A stretch of DNA of 48,917 bases from NCBI GenBank assembly GCA_905214265.1, contig CAJMLQ010000008.1, positions 1 to 48,917 on the forward strand, written 5' to 3'. The DNA comes from an uncultured bacterium. Lineage in GTDB: Bacteria; Bacillota; Clostridia; Oscillospirales; Ruminococcaceae. The notes beneath the pieces were generated by a model. That model was not told the origin of the DNA. It made no database searches and was given only the letters and a program-made list of their open reading frames with translations. The number at the start of each line of letters is the position of its first letter. Positions within the stretch are counted from its first letter, which is position 1. Both the position numbers and the translations under genes were made by a program. Positions 15,642 to 22,415 of this stretch are shown here, piece after piece.

Positions 15642-16509
15642 ATTTCTTCTCGATCATGGCCTTGAAGCCTTCGCCGCGGACCTCAGAGGAATCCGCCACA
15701 ATCATAAAGGCATCCGGATCAATGTTCTGCACAATCGTCTGTACGGTGTGGTATTCATTCCGCCGCAGAGCACACAGCAGCACCCGCTTTTCTTCGCCGG
15801 TAAAGCCGCCTTCCCCTTTCAGGAAAGTCGTGCCGCGATCGAGCGCCGCCATAATTGCATCGGCAATCTCTTTGGGGCTGGAGGAAATGATATAGACCAG
15901 CTTTCCCTTGTCCCCGCCGTAAATCACGGCGTCCATGATCTGGGAGCAGACAAAAATGGTGATAATCGCATAGAGGCCAGCCTCAACGCTGCGGAACACG
16001 AAAATCGAAGCCAGAATGATGACGCCATCGGTACAGAAAGTCACCCGCCCCAAAGGCAGATGCGGGAATTTTCGGTTTATCATTTTGATAATGATATCCG
16101 TGCCGCCGGTCGAGCCGGACCGAAGAAATACCAGCCCAAGGCCAAGGCCCCAGATCACCCCGCCAAAAATGCAGGAGAGCAGCTTTTCACCCTCATAGAC
16201 CGGGAACCACACCAAAACATAATCGTAAAAAAGTGTAAAGCTCGCGATGGATAGAACGGTCTTCCAGATAAATTCCCGCCCTACAAACCGATAGCCGATA
16301 AGGATCAGCGGAATGTTGATGAGGGCGCTCAGCACACCTACCGGCGCACCGCTTACATAGTTAATCAGTAACGCGATACCGCTAACCCCTCCGGGAGCAA
16401 TATTGGCTGGCTCAATAAAGAAGTACAGCCCCGCCGCAAAGATAAATGTCCCTGCCAGAATCACAAAAACATCCAGAAACACCTTCAGCACACGGTGCTG
16501 TTTTTTCAT
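15640..16509 (-). CDS. YitT-family membrane protein
   Basis: A 289-aa protein with about five to six membrane helices (about 10-205; YitT_membrane/DUF161) and a C-terminal soluble DUF2179 domain (about 215-285, starting KLVYIISSSPKEIADAI). The motif GSTGGTDII marks the family. The function is not established; such proteins are widespread in Firmicutes. The gene lies 9 bases behind mrnC on the same strand and may be co-transcribed with obg and mrnC. Confidence 0.9.
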   Translation of the reverse strand: MKKQHRVLKVFLDVFVILAGTFIFAAGLYFFIEPANIAPGGVSGIALLINYVSGAPVGVLSALINIPLILIGYRFVGREFIWKTVLSIASFTLFYDYVLVWFPVYEGEKLLSCIFGGVIWGLGLGLVFLRSGSTGGTDIIIKMINRKFPHLPLGRVTFCTDGVIILASIFVFRSVEAGLYAIITIFVCSQIMDAVIYGGDKGKLVYIISSSPKEIADAIMAALDRGTTFLKGEGGFTGEEKRVLLCALRRNEYHTVQTIVQNIDPDAFMIVADSSEVRGEGFKAMIEKK

Positions 16510-16518
16510 AAAAGCCTC

Positions 16519-16911
16519 CTATCTGCTTTCGCCGGTCTCCTTCCAGACGGCTTCAAACAGCTCTGCTTCCCTCTCCAAAGAACCACAGAGATGCAGATAG
16601 CCGAAAAGCGCCTCCAGGCCGGTGGCGCTGCGGTATTCCGAAGGATCGGCATTCTTCGGAACACTGCTGTGACTGTTGCGGCCGCGCTTGTAAACAGCCA
16701 GTTCCTCCTCAGTCAGGAGGGGGGCGATCCGCTCCGCAGCCAGGCTCTGCGCTTTGGCACAGACAACGCTGACCGCACGGCGATGAAGATTCCCCACCGG
16801 AGCGCTCCCCTTTTCCGCCAGTTTTTCCCGGACACGCAGTTCAAAGACCGCATCACCGAGAAAGGCCAGGGTCAAGGGGCTCATCTGGCGGGCGCGCATG
16901 ATGTCGTCCAA
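16519..16911 (-). CDS. mrnC: Mini-ribonuclease III
   Basis: A 130-aa RNase III-like nuclease without the double-strand RNA-binding domain. In Bacillus it matures 23S rRNA. The signature LAFLGDAVFELRVRE (conserved Glu and Asp) and the second catalytic segment YRSATGLEALFGYLHL are present. The best start is TTG at 16911, 7 bases behind a GGAGG site; the next ATG inside would have no ribosome site. The gene is usually next to cysS in Bacillus; here it follows obg with 14 bases between. Confidence 0.9.
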   Translation of the reverse strand: MDDIMRARQMSPLTLAFLGDAVFELRVREKLAEKGSAPVGNLHRRAVSVVCAKAQSLAAERIAPLLTEEELAVYKRGRNSHSSVPKNADPSEYRSATGLEALFGYLHLCGSLEREAELFEAVWKETGESR

Positions 16912-16925
16912 TATTCCGCCTCCGA

Positions 16926-18197
16926 TCAGTGGATATATTCAAAGCGGAAGCCCAGGATGTCAACGGTATCACCTTCCTGAACGCCCATTTCATCCAGCTT
17001 GTCAATCACGCCGGATTCTCGGAGAACCCGTTGGAAATACTGGAGAGAGGAGTAATCGTCCATGTTGACCATGGAGAGAATGCCCTCCAACCAAGGCGCG
17101 TCTACGTAATAGACGCCGTCCTCCACCTCTACGGTAAAGCTGCGATCGTTTCGGACCGCTTCGGGGTCTGGACGGACAAATTCCGTCTCGTAGCGTTTCA
17201 ATGGGGGCAGCTTCTGAAGCTTTTCCGCCACATAGTGGATGACCTCTGCCGTTCCCTGAGTGGTAGCGGCGCTGATTTGAAAGAAGGGCAGCCCCTTTCC
17301 CTCGATATACTCACGGAAGGCAGCGATCTGTTCTTCTGTGGCCAGGTCGCATTTGTTGGCCAAAACGGCCTGCGGCCGGTCCGCCAGTTCTTCGTTGAAG
17401 TTCCGAAGCTCGAAATTGATCTTTTCGAAATCATCCACGGGATCGCGACCCTCGGAGCCGGAGACATCCACCAAGTGAAGGATCAGCCGGCAGCGCTCGA
17501 CGTGACGCAGAAAGTCGTGGCCCAGCCCGACACCCTCGCTGGCCCCTTCCACCAAGCCGGGAATGTCGGCCATGACGAAGGAACGATCATCGTCGATTTT
17601 AACGACGCCCAGCACAGGGTTCAGCGTTGTAAAATGGTAATTCGCGATCTTAGGGCGGGCGGCGCTGACCACGGAAATAAAGGTAGATTTCCCAACATTG
17701 GGGAACCCGACCAGGCCCACATCCGCCAGCAGTTTCAGTTCCAGCGTCACCTCAAAGCTCTCGCCCTTGGCTCCCGGCTTGGCAAAACGCGGGATTTGCC
17801 GGGTGGCGGTGGCGAAGTGCTGGTTGCCCGCTCCGCCCTTTCCGCCCCGAGCCAAAACCACTGGTTCACCGTTGGAGAGGTCTGCCATGACCTGCCCGGA
17901 AGCGGCCTCCCGGACGATCGTACCCAGAGGAACCTGGATGACCAAATCTTCCCCGCTTTTTCCGGAGCAGCGTTTAGAACTGCCGGGCTGGCCGTTCTGG
18001 GCTTCGAATTTATAGCGGTAGCGAAAATTCACCAGGGTGTCGACGCTTTTGTCCACGACAAAAATCACATCGCCGCCCTTTCCGCCGTCTCCGCCATCCG
18101 GCCCGCCGGCCGCGACATATTTTTCCCGGTGGAAGGAAACCGCGCCGTTTCCGCCGTCTCCTGCTTTTATAAAAATTTTTGCCCGATCGATAAACAT
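16926..18197 (-). CDS. obg: GTPase Obg (CgtA)
   Basis: A 423-aa ribosome-assembly GTPase. The N-terminal Gly-rich Obg fold (about 1-158, GGDGGKGGDV) is followed by the G domain with G1 GFPNVGKST, G3 DIPG and G4 NKCD, and a C-terminal OCT domain. It starts MFIDRAKIFIKAGDGG, the usual start. The frame stays open upstream to 18476, but that stretch passes through the rpmA terminator and has no family similarity. The ribosome site is weak (AAAGG 10-15 bases upstream). It lies downstream of the rplU-prp-rpmA operon, as in most Firmicutes. Confidence 0.97.
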   Translation of the reverse strand: MFIDRAKIFIKAGDGGNGAVSFHREKYVAAGGPDGGDGGKGGDVIFVVDKSVDTLVNFRYRYKFEAQNGQPGSSKRCSGKSGEDLVIQVPLGTIVREAASGQVMADLSNGEPVVLARGGKGGAGNQHFATATRQIPRFAKPGAKGESFEVTLELKLLADVGLVGFPNVGKSTFISVVSAARPKIANYHFTTLNPVLGVVKIDDDRSFVMADIPGLVEGASEGVGLGHDFLRHVERCRLILHLVDVSGSEGRDPVDDFEKINFELRNFNEELADRPQAVLANKCDLATEEQIAAFREYIEGKGLPFFQISAATTQGTAEVIHYVAEKLQKLPPLKRYETEFVRPDPEAVRNDRSFTVEVEDGVYYVDAPWLEGILSMVNMDDYSSLQYFQRVLRESGVIDKLDEMGVQEGDTVDILGFRFEYIH

Positions 18198-18386
18198 ATT
18201 GAAAATACCATGCCTTTCCGGCCGAAACCGTCTGACGGAACTTTTAACCCCCAAAAGCGCGTTCCGCCATCCGGCAAAACACGCTTGAGCCAGCATTTGT
18301 AGTATCTGCCAGCAAGGGGAAAAAGATACGGCCGCCGCGGGCAGAAAACGCGTGCCTTCCATCCGGAAGAGCAGAGAGGCCGCATC

Positions 18387-18413
18387 AAAAAACCCCAAGC
18401 GAACCGCTCGGGG
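18387..18413 (-). terminator. Terminator behind rpmA
   Basis: On the minus strand a 9-bp stem (18405-18413 with 18393-18401; one G-U pair), three-base loop, followed by six T (18387-18392). It separates the ribosomal operon from obg. The 190 bases between it and obg hold no gene and no clear promoter. Confidence 0.85.
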
Positions 18414-18423
18414 CTTTTCCTTC

Positions 18424-18705
18424 TTACTGAACGGTATAGACGCTGACCTTTTTGCGGTCGCGGCCCATACGCTCAAACTTCACGACGCCGTCCACCAGAG
18501 CGAACAGGGTGTCGTCGCTGCCGATCCCAACGTTGTTGCCGGGATGGATGTGGGTTCCGCGCTGCCGGACGAGAATGTTGCCGGCGAGGACCTTCTGGCC
18601 ATCGGCGCGTTTAGCGCCAAGGCGCTTGGACTCGGAGTCACGGCCGTTTTTCGTAGAACCAACGCCCTTTTTATGAGCAAAGAACTGAATGCTGAGCTTT
18701 AACAT
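18424..18705 (-). CDS. rpmA: Ribosomal protein L27 with Prp-cleaved N-terminal extension
   Basis: A 93-aa L27 of the 50S peptidyl-transferase region. It begins MLKLSIQFFAHKKG. In Firmicutes the extension up to FFA is removed by the Prp protease, leaving the mature HKKG N-terminus, and the cleavage motif is intact. The ATG at 18705 was chosen because it gives the family start and lies at a good distance from the GGAGGTG site; a GTG precedes it directly. The protease gene sits immediately upstream (3 bases). Confidence 0.97.
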   Translation of the reverse strand: MLKLSIQFFAHKKGVGSTKNGRDSESKRLGAKRADGQKVLAGNILVRQRGTHIHPGNNVGIGSDDTLFALVDGVVKFERMGRDRKKVSVYTVQ

Positions 18706-18708
18706 CAC

Positions 18709-19029
18709 TTACACCTCCAGGATATGGATTTGGATGAACTGCGGGTACTGTTCCGCGAGGATTTCCAACTGAAGCCGGAACGAATCCAACATCGCCAGAA
18801 CTCCCTGGTCGTCACAGCCCCTCTTTGTCTGCAAGGTCACGGCACTTTCCTCCACGTTGAGAACCGGCTCATAGTGAAGGATCTCGGTTATCCCGTTGGC
18901 CGTAAGCTGCATGGCCGAGGAAACGGCGGCGCAGACGATATCCTTTCCGCTGTCCTCATAACCGGCGTGCCCGGAGATCCGGAATCCCGCCGTCCGGCCG
19001 TTAGCCGTCCACAACGTCGCGTCGATCAT
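18709..19029 (-). CDS. prp: Prp cysteine protease for L27 maturation (YsxB)
   Basis: A 106-aa protein of the ribosomal-processing cysteine protease family. The catalytic His21 (ISGHAGY) and Cys33 (DIVCAAVS) are present. Its known role is to cut the N-terminal extension of L27, an essential step in Staphylococcus aureus. It stands between rplU and rpmA, the family's standard place, with 3-base gaps on both sides, so the three genes form one operon. Confidence 0.95.
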   Translation of the reverse strand: MIDATLWTANGRTAGFRISGHAGYEDSGKDIVCAAVSSAMQLTANGITEILHYEPVLNVEESAVTLQTKRGCDDQGVLAMLDSFRLQLEILAEQYPQFIQIHILEV

Positions 19030-19032
19030 GAC

Positions 19033-19344
19033 TTAGGCGTTGATGGCGTCGATTCTCACCTGGGAGTAAGGCTGTCTGTGACCCATTTTGCGCTTCGAGC
19101 TCTTTTTGGGCTTGTAAGTGAAAACGGTAATCTTTTTGCCTTTGCCGTTTTTGAGCAGAGTTGCAGAGACGGTCGCGCCATCCACGTAGGGAGCGCCGAT
19201 CTTGGTCCCGTTCTCATCGGCCACTAGAGCGATCTTGTCAAAGGTCACGGAGGACTGAGCGTCCCCTTCGATCTTCTCAATGAACACCACGTCGCCAGGC
19301 TGAACACGGTACTGCTTTCCGCCGGTTTCCATAATTGCGAACAT
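19033..19344 (-). CDS. rplU: Ribosomal protein L21
   Basis: A 103-aa L21 of the large subunit, starting MFAIMETGGKQYRV and ending with the conserved KRKMGHRQPYSQVRI. The ATG at 19344 gives the usual length; a GTG four codons upstream is possible. It leads the rplU-prp-rpmA operon behind a strong promoter and an L21-type leader. Confidence 0.96.
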   Translation of the reverse strand: MFAIMETGGKQYRVQPGDVVFIEKIEGDAQSSVTFDKIALVADENGTKIGAPYVDGATVSATLLKNGKGKKITVFTYKPKKSSKRKMGHRQPYSQVRIDAINA

Positions 19345-19349
19345 TTTAT

Positions 19350-19426
19350 AAGGCACCTGCCTTTTCTATAAACTCGCTGTTTCTAAGGCGCGGTTTGTCC
19401 GACTTAGGGAGCCCAGAACATGCGGC
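19350..19426 (-). ncRNA. L21 leader RNA (autoregulatory 5' UTR)
   Basis: The ~80-base leader of rplU contains, on the minus strand, CTAAG and CTTAG arms enclosing GGACAAACCGCGC, which I recall as the conserved core of the Rfam L21 leader of Firmicutes. Position directly between promoter and rplU fits. In that class the leader is thought to bind L21 and control the operon. The assignment rests on memory of the motif and on position; a covariance search with the L21_leader model would decide it. Confidence 0.7.
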
Positions 19427-19432
19427 TTATAT

Positions 19433-19461
19433 AGTATAGCACAAAACGCGGTCCCTGTCAA
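19433..19461 (-). promoter_or_regulatory. rplU operon promoter
   Basis: On the minus strand TTGACA (19456-19461), 17 bases, TATACT (19433-19438): near-consensus, as expected for a ribosomal operon. Its -35 and spacer lie inside the terminator of the upstream gene. Confidence 0.88.
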
Positions 19462-19483
19462 ATCTTTTTTAACAGGAACCGCG
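19443..19483 (-). terminator. Terminator of the C_GCAxxG_C_C gene
   Basis: On the minus strand a 12-bp stem (19472-19483 with 19447-19458, one G-U pair) with a 13-base loop, followed by TTTT. It overlaps the rplU promoter. Confidence 0.75.
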
Positions 19484-19496
19484 TATTTTCTGGAAT

Positions 19497-19949
19497 TTAT
19501 TCTGCTTCCGGGAACTCCCGGCAGAGGATCTCCGCCGCCAGCCGGACCAGCTCCGGACAGGGGCGCTTTTTATAGTAGGCGTCTGTCCGCGCCTCCGGGA
19601 CAGGGGGTTCCTTTCCGGCAGGAAGGCCCAGAAGTTCCCGGCAGACGATACTGCCGGTCTCTGCTCGAAAAGCCTCCGCTAGCTTCTGGATCCGGGCGTA
19701 ATGGGCGGCCTTCTCCGTGGTTGCCCTGGGATCCTGATAGCCGCTGAGGGCGTTGGCCACAAAGACCATCCCGGACACCGCACCACAGACCTCCCGCAAG
19801 CGGCCGAAGCCGCCGCCGAAGCCGGAAACCAGCCGCGCGGCAAGATCCTTCTCCAAGCCTATACGGTCCGCAAAGGCGACTGCCACCGCCTGACTGCAAT
19901 TGTAGCCCGCCCGAAAGGCGTTCTCCGCCTCCTGTGCTCGATCTTTCAT
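19497..19949 (-). CDS. C_GCAxxG_C_C family redox-type protein
   Basis: A 150-aa protein of the family named for its Cys pattern. The Cys residues are at NCSQAV (Cys18), VCGAVSG, VCRELLG and RPCPELV. These are thought to bind a metal or act in redox chemistry, but no reaction is established. It follows mrp by 10 bases on the same strand and is probably co-transcribed with it, then ends at the terminator that overlaps the rplU promoter. Confidence 0.85.
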   Translation of the reverse strand: MKDRAQEAENAFRAGYNCSQAVAVAFADRIGLEKDLAARLVSGFGGGFGRLREVCGAVSGMVFVANALSGYQDPRATTEKAAHYARIQKLAEAFRAETGSIVCRELLGLPAGKEPPVPEARTDAYYKKRPCPELVRLAAEILCREFPEAE

Positions 19950-19959
19950 CGAAAACTCC

Positions 19960-20799
19960 TTATTTGCCGCAGCTTTCCACGGCGTCGGCGGCGCCTTCCA
20001 ACCAATCGCCTTCGAACAGCTCCATGACGCCCTGGTCGCAGACCCTGGCCAGCTGGGGATCGATGGGCAGACGGCCGAGAACCTTCAGGCCGTACTTCGC
20101 CGCTTCTTCTTCCACATGGCTTTCGCCGAAAATGGAGATTTTTTTGCCGCAGTCGGGACAAACGGCATAACTCATGTTCTCCACAATCCCCAGAATCGGA
20201 ATATTCATGGCCTGGGCCATCTTGACAGCCTTTGCCACGATCATGGACACCAGTTCCTGAGGAGAGGTCACCACGATGATACCGTCCAGGGGCAGGGACT
20301 GGAATACCGTCAGCGGCACGTCACCGGTTCCGGGAGGCATATCCACAAACATATAGTCCACGTCATTCCAGACCACATCGGTCCAGAATTGCTTGACGGT
20401 GCCCGCGATAATAGGCCCACGCCAGATGACCGGGACGGTGTCATCCTCCAGAAGGAGGTTGACGCTCATGACCTCGATGCCGGTCTTGGTCTTGACCGGA
20501 TAGATGCCGCTCTCGTCACCGGTAGCTTTTTCTTTGAGGCCGAAGACTTTGGGGATGGAGGGGCCGGTGACGTCGGCGTCCAGCACAGCGGACTGATAAC
20601 CGCGGCGCTGCATGATGACGCTGAGCATAGAGGTGACAAGAGACTTTCCGACGCCGCCTTTACCGCTGACAACGCCGATCACCCTCTTGATATGGCTGAG
20701 TTCATGGGGCTTTTCAAGAAAATCCGCGGGATTGCTGGCGCCGGCGCGGGACGGGCAGTTCTCACCGCAGGTTTCGCAGTTATGGGTGCACTCGCTCAC
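19960..20799 (-). CDS. Mrp/NBP35-family iron-sulfur carrier ATPase
   Basis: A 279-aa P-loop protein that carries and transfers Fe-S clusters. It has the deviant Walker A GKGGVGKS, the DMPPGTGD motif and a C-terminal CPDCGKK pair that holds the bridging cluster. The N-terminus has a further Cys cluster (CTHNCETCGENC). I chose the GTG at 20799, 9 bases behind AGAAAGGAAG; upstream in-frame codons overlap the promoter. Promoter at 20859-20887. Confidence 0.93.
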   Translation of the reverse strand: MSECTHNCETCGENCPSRAGASNPADFLEKPHELSHIKRVIGVVSGKGGVGKSLVTSMLSVIMQRRGYQSAVLDADVTGPSIPKVFGLKEKATGDESGIYPVKTKTGIEVMSVNLLLEDDTVPVIWRGPIIAGTVKQFWTDVVWNDVDYMFVDMPPGTGDVPLTVFQSLPLDGIIVVTSPQELVSMIVAKAVKMAQAMNIPILGIVENMSYAVCPDCGKKISIFGESHVEEEAAKYGLKVLGRLPIDPQLARVCDQGVMELFEGDWLEGAADAVESCGK

Positions 20800-20858
20800 G
20801 AAAACGCTTCCTTTCTGAAACTGGAATCCGCCCCTTTCTGCAGGCGGATATTGTTTAT

Positions 20859-20887
20859 ATTGTAACACAAAACAGCGGGACTGTCAA
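20859..20887 (-). promoter_or_regulatory. mrp promoter
   Basis: On the minus strand TTGACA (20882-20887), 17 bases, TACAAT (20859-20864). It lies back to back with a weaker plus-strand promoter for the acetyltransferase gene. Confidence 0.85.
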
Positions 20888-20896
20888 ACCGTCGTC

Positions 20897-20925
20897 TTGC
20901 GGAAAGCGGGCAAACATGGTAAAGT
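20897..20925 (+). promoter_or_regulatory. Weak promoter of the GNAT gene
   Basis: TTGCGG (20897-20902), 17 bases, TAAAGT (20920-20925). Both boxes are imperfect. Confidence 0.4.
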
Positions 20926-20953
20926 AATAAAAAAGCAAAGGGGGGGCTGCAAT

Positions 20954-21364
20954 ATGACGGTCCGGACTGCCACAGAAAATGATCTGGAGACCATTTCCGC
21001 TTACGACGCACACATCAGCCGGGAGGAACTGGGTTATTCCATCAGCCGGAACCGTGTTTTTCTCGCGGAGGAAGGCGGAAAATTTCTCGGATGGATGCGG
21101 TATAATCTGTTCTGGGACAACACGCCGTTTCTCAACATGCTTTTTCTTCTAGAGGGACAGCGGGAACGGGGATTCGGAAGGCAGATGATGGATTTTTGGG
21201 AATCCGAAATGAGGGTGCTGGGCTATCGGCTGGTCATGACCTCCACCGCCTCCAACGAATGTGCCCAGCATTTTTACACGAAGCTGGGCTATCGCGCTGT
21301 AGGCAGCTTTCTGCCGGAAGGGGAGCCGCTGGAGCTGATTTTCAGCAAGCGTCTTTCGCCGTGA
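20954..21364 (+). CDS. GNAT-family N-acetyltransferase
   Basis: A 136-aa acetyltransferase of the GNAT fold. The acetyl-CoA-binding loop is RERGFGRQMMDF (R/Q-x-x-G-x-G/A type), followed by the typical SNECAQHFYTKLGY. It probably transfers an acetyl group to an amine, but the substrate is unknown. The start ATG at 20954 has an AAAGGGGGG site 7 bases upstream. It is divergent from mrp and ends 75 bases before the dehydrogenase gene. Confidence 0.85.
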   Translation: MTVRTATENDLETISAYDAHISREELGYSISRNRVFLAEEGGKFLGWMRYNLFWDNTPFLNMLFLLEGQRERGFGRQMMDFWESEMRVLGYRLVMTSTASNECAQHFYTKLGYRAVGSFLPEGEPLELIFSKRLSP

Positions 21365-21439
21365 CCCTTCAAAAATTTCTCCGGATGCCATAATTGCTGT
21401 CTTGCGGGATACACTACTTCCATATAAGGAGGGTGTATT

Positions 21440-22378
21440 ATGAATCACAGCAAAATCGTCATCATCGGCGCCGGAAACGTCGGCGCTACTACTGCGTTCA
21501 GCCTGCTGGTTCAGGGGCTCTGCGACGAGCTGGTGCTCACCGATTTGAACCGCGAAAAAGCCGTAGGCGAGACCTTTGACATGCAGCACAGCATCGAGTA
21601 TTTGGGCCGAAACGTCCAGGTTCACGCAGGGGATTACCATGACTGCGCCGACGCTTCCATCATCGTCATCACCGCCAGCGCCCCCATGGTCGGAGACGAC
21701 CGTCTGGCGTGGCTGGATTCCTCGAAAAAGATTCTTCAGGGCATTGTCGGGCCGATCATGGCGGAAGGGTTTCATGGCCATTTCATCGTCATCTCCAATC
21801 CCGTGGATATTATGTCCTACTACGTATGGAAAATCAGCGGCCTTCCCGCCAGCCAGGTCATCGGCACCGGCACGTCCCTAGACACGGCCCGCCTGAAGTA
21901 TTTTATCGGGCGTGGTCTGGATGTGGATCCCCGGTCGGTCCATGCCGTGGTCATGGGAGAACACGGCGATTCAGAGATGGTCCCCTGGAGCCGGGCAACG
22001 GTAGGCGGTAAGCAGTTCCTGCGCATTTTGGCGGATAACCCCAAACGCTTCGGCAACCTGACCCCAGAAGGGCTGCTGGCAGATACGGTGGGCGCCGCCT
22101 GGGAGATCATCGAACGGAAGGGCAACACCTGTTACGGCATTGCCAGCGCCACAGCCGGCATCATCCGCGCTATCCTCCACGACGAAAACCGCATCCTGCC
22201 CGTGTCCACCCTCCTCTCTGGCGAGTACGGACAACGGGACATCTACGCAGGCGTCCCCACTATTCTGAACCGCACCGGCGCCAAGGAGGTCATCGAAGTC
22301 CCCATGACGGAGGATGAGCAGGATCGCTTTGCCGCCTCCTGCTCCATCATCCGTTCCTACTGCGAAAAGCTCTTTTAA
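21440..22378 (+). CDS. L-lactate dehydrogenase-family protein
   Basis: A 312-aa NAD-dependent enzyme of the lactate/malate dehydrogenase family. The Rossmann motif GAGNVGA (10-16), the Asp/Arg of SLDTARL (about 146-152) and the catalytic His175 in GEHGDSE are present, and Arg88 matches the loop arginine. The specificity loop reads APMVGDDR; the Gln that marks classical lactate dehydrogenases is not there and the loop is one residue shorter. The enzyme probably reduces a 2-oxo acid such as pyruvate, but a longer 2-oxo acid is possible. It has an AAGGAGGGTG site and a terminator behind. Confidence 0.85.
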   Translation: MNHSKIVIIGAGNVGATTAFSLLVQGLCDELVLTDLNREKAVGETFDMQHSIEYLGRNVQVHAGDYHDCADASIIVITASAPMVGDDRLAWLDSSKKILQGIVGPIMAEGFHGHFIVISNPVDIMSYYVWKISGLPASQVIGTGTSLDTARLKYFIGRGLDVDPRSVHAVVMGEHGDSEMVPWSRATVGGKQFLRILADNPKRFGNLTPEGLLADTVGAAWEIIERKGNTCYGIASATAGIIRAILHDENRILPVSTLLSGEYGQRDIYAGVPTILNRTGAKEVIEVPMTEDEQDRFAASCSIIRSYCEKLF

Positions 22379-22382
22379 GGTG

Positions 22383-22414
22383 AAAGCCGTCCCGCGCTTT
22401 GCGGGACGGCTTTT
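22383..22414. terminator. Bidirectional terminator
   Basis: Perfect 13-bp stem (22383-22395 and 22401-22413) with a five-base loop, AAA/TTTT at its ends. It serves the dehydrogenase (plus) and the ABC permease (minus). Confidence 0.88.
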
Positions 22415-22415
22415 C

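Noticed and set aside
18198..18476. N-terminal extension of obg
   Set aside because: The open frame runs through the rpmA terminator and lacks any Obg similarity; MFIDRAK is the family start.
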